DNA of 8,912 bases from Chthoniobacter flavus (lineage in GTDB: Bacteria > Verrucomicrobiota > Verrucomicrobiia > Chthoniobacterales > Terrimicrobiaceae), in assembly GCA_945903555.1 (NCBI GenBank), contig CAMDOJ010000070.1, positions 1 to 8,912 on the forward strand. The letters are read 5' to 3'. The translations under genes and the position numbers were made by a program. Below are positions 5,056 through 8,912 of the stretch, piece after piece. The notes under the pieces were generated by a model. The model did not search any database and had not been told where the DNA came from. It saw nothing but the letters and a program-made list of their open reading frames with translations. Each line of letters opens with the position of its first letter. The first letter of the stretch is position 1.

Positions 5056-5088
5056 TGCGGCGGTTGGTCACGCTGGCCGCCGCATTTT
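5056..5088 (+). terminator. Intrinsic terminator or attenuator between the YHS gene and cusB
   Basis: TGCGGCGG (5056-5063) and CCGCCGCA (5077-5084) make a perfect 8-bp, mostly G-C stem with a 13-nt loop, followed at once by TTTT (5085-5088). It begins 6 nt after the YHS stop and ends 12 nt before the cusB ATG. The short T-tract suggests partial termination, so the small binding proteins could be made in excess of the pump. Confidence 0.65.
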
Positions 5089-5100
5089 CCCTGCTTAAAA

Positions 5101-6414
5101 ATGAAAACATGTTTTCCGCTTCTGCGGTTGGCCACCGCTTGGCTTTTTCTGGCCGTTTTTTCGGGTTGTTCGAAGCCTGCCTCATCCGGCCCGGTTCCGA
5201 AATTTTATCAGAGTCCAATGCACCCGTGGATCAAATCCGACAAGCCGGGGCGCTGCACAATCTGTGGCATGGGGCTTGTTCCCGTGTATGAAGGTGAGGC
5301 GGGGTTTGAGAGTGACCTTGTGGTTCTGTCTCCCTCCACAAGCCAAGTGATCGGCGTGGAAACCGCGCCCGTGCAACGCGGGGAATTGAAGCGCACCTTG
5401 CGCCTTGCCGGGCGCATCGATGACAATGCCGGACGCCATCGCATCATATCCGCGCATTTTGACGGGCGGGTGGATCATCCTTTCATCGAGCAAGTCGGTG
5501 AAGAAGTGAGGGAAGGGCAACCTCTCGCGCAGATTTATAGTCCCGACCTTCTTTATGTGGTAAGGGAATACCAAAATGCCATCGCCTCAAAAAACCGGTC
5601 GGTTTCAGATGTCTCCGCGAGGCGCTTGATTCAATTTGGGCTCACCGCAGGCCAGTTGGATACGATCTCCACTCAATCCCGCAACCAGTTCGGCGTCGAT
5701 ATTCTGTCGCCCATGACCGGAACGGTTATCAAGCGCTATGTGAGTTCCGGCCAATATGTGAAAACAGGTGACCCCCTTTTTGAGCTTGGGGATTTTACAA
5801 AAATGTGGGTCCTCGTGACGGTTTATGAAAGCGATATTCCGTATCTCCACATCGGACAAAAAGTGGAAATCACCACACCTGCCGCGCCTGGGAAAATCTT
5901 TGAGGGAATCCTCACTTTGATCGATCCGAATTTTGATCCTAGTTCGCGAAGCACGACGGCGCGCATTGAAGTGCCCAATCCGCTGGTGCGCACCTCGAAG
6001 GGCGAGCGCCGTGAGCTCCCGCATCGCGCGTTTGCTGAAGCTGTGACGGAAGTGTCGTCAGGGTCCGGACTTCTTGTGCCTCGCACGGCCGTTCTCAATA
6101 CCGGAGCGCGCGCCGTCGTCTTTGTGCAAAAAGATCGTGGTGCCTTTGAGCTACGAAAAGTCTCCGTTTCCGCCTACGGTGATCATTTCGCAGAAATCTC
6201 CTCTGGCCTCGCTGAAGGCGAGATCGTCGCGACAAGTGGAAACCTGCTTATGGATGCCGAATCGCAGATGAAAAATTATGGTTCTTTGAGCGGGGAATCC
6301 CGAGATCTTCCGGTACCTGAAAAAGTGGCTCCCCCTCGGCTCCAGAAAGTGCCTGGGATCCGATGCTGCGAAAAATCGCATCCGTCGCCCTTGCCCTTTC
6401 AGCCGATGATCTGA
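5101..6414 (+). CDS. cusB: CusB-type RND efflux adaptor (membrane fusion lipoprotein), 3' end frameshifted
   Basis: This is the periplasmic adaptor linking CusA to an outer-membrane channel. The 437-residue product has a lipoprotein signal with lipobox FSGC (Cys23). The heavy-metal-binding domain FYQSPMHP...GRCTICGMGLVPVYEG follows at 35-64, with M40, H41, C52, C55 and M57 as likely Cu/Ag ligands. Next come the barrel-sandwich hybrid and hairpin (GRIDDNAGRHRIISAHFDGRV, then SPMTGTVIKRYVSSGQYVKTGDPLFELGD) and the beta-barrel and membrane-proximal parts, up to GLAEGEIVATSGNLLMDAESQM. After VPEKVAPP (about residue 411) the last 27 residues are unlike any adaptor, because a frame break at the C5 run 6331-6335 separates it from its normal C-terminal domain (next feature). 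No Shine-Dalgarno precedes the ATG. Confidence 0.9.
   Translation: MKTCFPLLRLATAWLFLAVFSGCSKPASSGPVPKFYQSPMHPWIKSDKPGRCTICGMGLVPVYEGEAGFESDLVVLSPSTSQVIGVETAPVQRGELKRTLRLAGRIDDNAGRHRIISAHFDGRVDHPFIEQVGEEVREGQPLAQIYSPDLLYVVREYQNAIASKNRSVSDVSARRLIQFGLTAGQLDTISTQSRNQFGVDILSPMTGTVIKRYVSSGQYVKTGDPLFELGDFTKMWVLVTVYESDIPYLHIGQKVEITTPAAPGKIFEGILTLIDPNFDPSSRSTTARIEVPNPLVRTSKGERRELPHRAFAEAVTEVSSGSGLLVPRTAVLNTGARAVVFVQKDRGAFELRKVSVSAYGDHFAEISSGLAEGEIVATSGNLLMDAESQMKNYGSLSGESRDLPVPEKVAPPRLQKVPGIRCCEKSHPSPLPFQPMI
6331..6335 (+). other. Frame-break site (C5 run) between CusB and DUF3347
   Basis: The adaptor frame and the DUF3347 frame differ by one base. Frame 3 is open only from 6321, after TGA 6318-6320, so the break must lie between 6321 and the ATG at 6363. 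The CCCCC run at 6331-6335 is the obvious slip site: with one more C the text reads VAPPSAPESAWDPMLRKIA, a natural Pro/Ala linker, giving one 565-residue protein. It could be a real mutation, a slippage site or a sequencing error. Confidence 0.75.
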
Positions 6415-6797
6415 AGGCGTATCAGAAAGCTATCACGCCCATCCAGGAAGACTTTCCGAAATTGCCAGAGAATGCTCCGGCAGATCTGCAGAAAACTTGG
6501 GATTCGCTGGAGCGATTAAGAACTGCTGCTACTGGTCAGGAAAAATCCCTTCTTGATGCGCGTGCAGCCTATTTTCCGATATCGGAGGCGGCTGTGGATT
6601 TTGCCGTGGCCTTACAATCGCAAGCGATGGGTGGTGGAAGCGTCGAGATTTTTGCCTGTCCGATGACGAAAAATGCGTTTCCTGGCGCACCCGCCAAAGC
6701 CCGTTGGTTGCAGACCGGCGACCCATTACGAAATCCGTGGTTTGGTGCCGAGATGATTGACTGCGGGAGCAAGATTTTGCCAGAGGCAAGGCCATGA
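6363..6797 (+). CDS. DUF3347-type C-terminal domain of CusB, separated by a frame break
   Basis: From ATG 6363 this frame encodes 144 residues. A helical part (ALALSADDLKAYQKAITPIQ and the following DLQKTWDSLERLRTA) is followed by EIFACPMTKNAF, then RWLQTGDPLRNPWFG and EMIDCGSKI. The CPM, W, NPWFG and M..CG signature is that of DUF3347 domains commonly fused to the C-terminus of CusB-like adaptors, probably adding Cys/Met metal ligands. There is no signal peptide and no Shine-Dalgarno at the ATG, so as a free protein it would stay in the cytosol, away from its expected partners. That favours it being the broken-off end of cusB. It overlaps the adaptor frame by 52 nt, and its TGA overlaps the cusA ATG (ATGA). 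Confidence 0.75.
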   Translation: MLRKIASVALALSADDLKAYQKAITPIQEDFPKLPENAPADLQKTWDSLERLRTAATGQEKSLLDARAAYFPISEAAVDFAVALQSQAMGGGSVEIFACPMTKNAFPGAPAKARWLQTGDPLRNPWFGAEMIDCGSKILPEARP

Positions 6798-8912
6798 TTT
6801 CCGCCGTCATTACCTGGTCGCTGAAGAACCGGTTTTTAGTCCTTTGCGGATTCCTTTGTCTCATGGGCCTCGGAGTCTATGCGTTGAAGCAAACGCCGGT
6901 GGATGCGATTCCAGACCTTAGCGAAAATCAGGTCATTGTCTTTGCCGACTGGCCTGGCAGGTCGCCCAACGAGGTGGAGGATCAAGTCACTTACCCCCTC
7001 AGCACAAGCCTCCAAGGGCTCGCGGGGGTTAAGACCGTTCGCGCTACATCGATGTTCGGATTCTCGATTGCGACGATTATTTTTGAAGATTCGGTTGATA
7101 ATTATTTCGCCCGCACCCGTGTGCTGGAGCGGTTGAACTACCTCGGCGGGGAACTTCCGCAGGGCGTCATTCCACGAATCGGCCCCGATGCCTCGGGGCT
7201 CGGTTGGATTTATCAATACTATCTTAAGGTCGACCCCTTGATAGCTCCATCTGGCGGCTACGATCTCGGGCGTCTACGCGCGGTGCAGGATTATTTTGTC
7301 CGGTTCCAATTGAATGCGGTGTCAGGTGTCGCCGAGGTGGCATCCGTGGGGGGCTTTGTGCGGCAATATCAGATCGACGTCTCAACCCCAAAAATGCGGG
7401 ACCGTGGAGTTTTGCTCCAAGATGTCATGGAGGCTCTAGGTCGCAGCAATCTGAACGTGGGCGGCAAGGTAATCGAAGAAAACGGCATGGAATTTGTGAT
7501 TCGGGGCATTGGGCTCGTAGAATCCATATCGGATTTGGAAAAGATCGAAGTTGGCGGAGGTGAGTCTCCGGTCCTTCTACGCGACATTGCCAACATTCAG
7601 GTTGGCGGGGATTTCCGGCGGGGTGCCTTGGATATCGATGGCCATGAAGTGGTGGGCGGCATTGTGGTCATGCGCACTGGCGAAAATGCCAAGGCTGTCA
7701 TCGAAGCCGTCAAAGTAAAAATTGCCGAGATGTCGCCCAGCCTGCCTCCGGGCATCAGTATCGAGCCATTTTACGATCGGAGCGATCTTATCGACCGCGC
7801 GATCGACATGCTTCGCCGCGCTCTGATCGAAGAAATCCTCCTCGTCACATTGGCTCATATTATTTTCCTTTGGCACTTCCGAAGCGTCCTGATTGTAACG
7901 ATCCCCCTTCCGGCAGCGATCCTTGTATCCTTCATTCTAACGCGTGTTTTTGGAGTCACGTCGAACATCATGTCACTGGCAGGCATCGCCATTGCCATCG
8001 GTGTGCTTGTGGATGCGGCTATTGTGATCACAGAAAACGTCATCCGCCATTGTGAGCAAGCGACCCACAAAAAGGGGACTGCCCTCACGACCCAGGAAAC
8101 ATACAGCATCACGCTCGAAGCGTCTGTAGGCGTGGGAAGGCCTGTTTTTTTTGCGATGGCGATCATCATTCTCGCCTTCTTGCCGGTTTTTGCTCTCGGC
8201 GGCCAAGAGGCCAAGCTATTCCACCCTTTGGCATTCACTAAAACTTTCGCCATGGGTGCTGCCACCCTGCTGGCAGTGACTCTTGTGCCGGTTCTTTGCG
8301 CGATGCTGGTGAAGGGGCCATTCCAACCTGAAAGCCAGAATCGAATCATGAGCCCTTTGCTGAGAATATATGGTCCAGTCCTCGATTGGTCGTTGTGTCA
8401 TGGTCGACTCGTTCTCGCTCTGGCAGCCGTTCTCCTCTCGGTGGCCATTTTTCTGGCACTGGGTGTTCCTGAATCCCTGCGCGTTGCAGTTTCCAAGTTT
8501 TCACCAAGCTTCTCGGAGGCCTTGCCTCAAGGGATTGGAAGTGAGTTCATGCCGCCGCTCGATGAGGGTTCGCTTTTGTTCATGCCCGTTCTGCTGCCCA
8601 GTACCTCGCTCACAGAGGTGAAACGCATCATGTCCTGGCAAGATCAAACCATCAAATCCGTTCCCGAAGTATTATCCGCAACGGGAAAACTCGGTCGCGC
8701 CGAATCCGCCACCGACCCAGCTCCTGTGGAAATGATCGAAACCACGATCCTCTTAAAACCTAAGAGTCAGTGGCGTAAGGGGCTTACGACTGATTCCTTG
8801 ATCGCGGAACTCACCCAAAAACTCTCCACCGTTCCCGGTTATGTGCCTGGATTTTTGCAGCCGATAGAAATCCGACTTTTAATGCTCAGTACAGGGATAC
8901 GAGCGCAGGTGG
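6794..8912 (+). CDS. cusA: CusA-type heavy-metal RND efflux pump (3' end off the window)
   Basis: The frame is open for 706 codons to the right edge; E. coli CusA has about 1047. This proton-driven inner-membrane trimer exports Cu(I)/Ag(I). Visible are TM1 (about 12-32), the porter motif TPVDAIPDLSENQVIV, GPDASGLGWIYQY, VAEVASVGG, YDRSDLIDRAID, then TM helices with NIMSLAGIAIAIGVLVDAAIV, where D407 is the proton-relay Asp. The periplasmic metal-site methionines are all present: M597 (LLFMP), M647 (APVEMIETT) and M697 (MLSTGIR), spaced 50 and 50 like E. coli M573, M623 and M672, which supports Cu/Ag rather than Zn/Co export. Some transmembrane relay methionines are changed and about 23 extra residues follow the helix near 560. 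Its ATG overlaps the preceding TGA. Confidence 0.95.
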   Translation, partial: MISAVITWSLKNRFLVLCGFLCLMGLGVYALKQTPVDAIPDLSENQVIVFADWPGRSPNEVEDQVTYPLSTSLQGLAGVKTVRATSMFGFSIATIIFEDSVDNYFARTRVLERLNYLGGELPQGVIPRIGPDASGLGWIYQYYLKVDPLIAPSGGYDLGRLRAVQDYFVRFQLNAVSGVAEVASVGGFVRQYQIDVSTPKMRDRGVLLQDVMEALGRSNLNVGGKVIEENGMEFVIRGIGLVESISDLEKIEVGGGESPVLLRDIANIQVGGDFRRGALDIDGHEVVGGIVVMRTGENAKAVIEAVKVKIAEMSPSLPPGISIEPFYDRSDLIDRAIDMLRRALIEEILLVTLAHIIFLWHFRSVLIVTIPLPAAILVSFILTRVFGVTSNIMSLAGIAIAIGVLVDAAIVITENVIRHCEQATHKKGTALTTQETYSITLEASVGVGRPVFFAMAIIILAFLPVFALGGQEAKLFHPLAFTKTFAMGAATLLAVTLVPVLCAMLVKGPFQPESQNRIMSPLLRIYGPVLDWSLCHGRLVLALAAVLLSVAIFLALGVPESLRVAVSKFSPSFSEALPQGIGSEFMPPLDEGSLLFMPVLLPSTSLTEVKRIMSWQDQTIKSVPEVLSATGKLGRAESATDPAPVEMIETTILLKPKSQWRKGLTTDSLIAELTQKLSTVPGYVPGFLQPIEIRLLMLSTGIRAQV

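Overview
The window reads as accessory chromosomal DNA (moderate G+C) of a Gram-negative bacterium, most plausibly a member of the Verrucomicrobiota or a neighbouring phylum. The hints are a J1-crystallin-type ADP-ribosylglycohydrolase, a metal-binding YHS protein next to a Cus pump, intergenic DNA full of heptanucleotide repeats, tRNA genes without encoded CCA, and mostly absent Shine-Dalgarno sequences. This placement is inference; no single marker in the window proves it.

Layout, left to right. Bases 1-45 hold the first codons of a minus-strand gene with a signal-peptide-like start. Two tRNA genes on the plus strand follow, tRNA-Arg(CCG) and tRNA-Leu(CAA), the second with a promoter-like sequence upstream and a strong hairpin after it. 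A minus-strand coding fragment without any internal Met (595-915) abuts a complete type II toxin-antitoxin pair (938-1572): a Phd/YefM-like antitoxin and a PIN-domain VapC toxin overlapping by 4 nt. About 700 bp without a gene carries REP-like and long palindromic structures. A J1-type ADP-ribosylglycohydrolase gene (2280-3251) is followed by about 730 bp of heptanucleotide repeats and a duplicated 63-bp element. A decayed minus-strand remnant of a phospholipase D-like/ORF6N-associated protein ends inside that repeat block.

The right half is a plus-strand copper/silver export locus. It comprises a small secreted Cys-rich protein (4371-4757), a secreted YHS metal-binding protein (4819-5049), a terminator-like hairpin, the lipoprotein adaptor CusB with an N-terminal heavy-metal-binding domain (5101-6414), a DUF3347 domain in another frame (6363-6797), and the RND pump CusA (6794 to the right edge, incomplete). 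The secreted Cys-rich proteins and the Cys/Met motifs of the adaptor would bind Cu(I)/Ag(I) outside the inner membrane and pass it to CusA. CusA keeps the three periplasmic binding methionines. No outer-membrane CusC gene is visible upstream, so it may lie beyond the right edge.

The points most worth a second look are: the one-base frame break in a C5 run that separates CusB from its DUF3347 domain; altered transmembrane methionine-relay positions in CusA; a possible attenuator between the YHS gene and cusB; and the mosaic of heptamer repeats. I see no convincing wholly new defence or mobile system.
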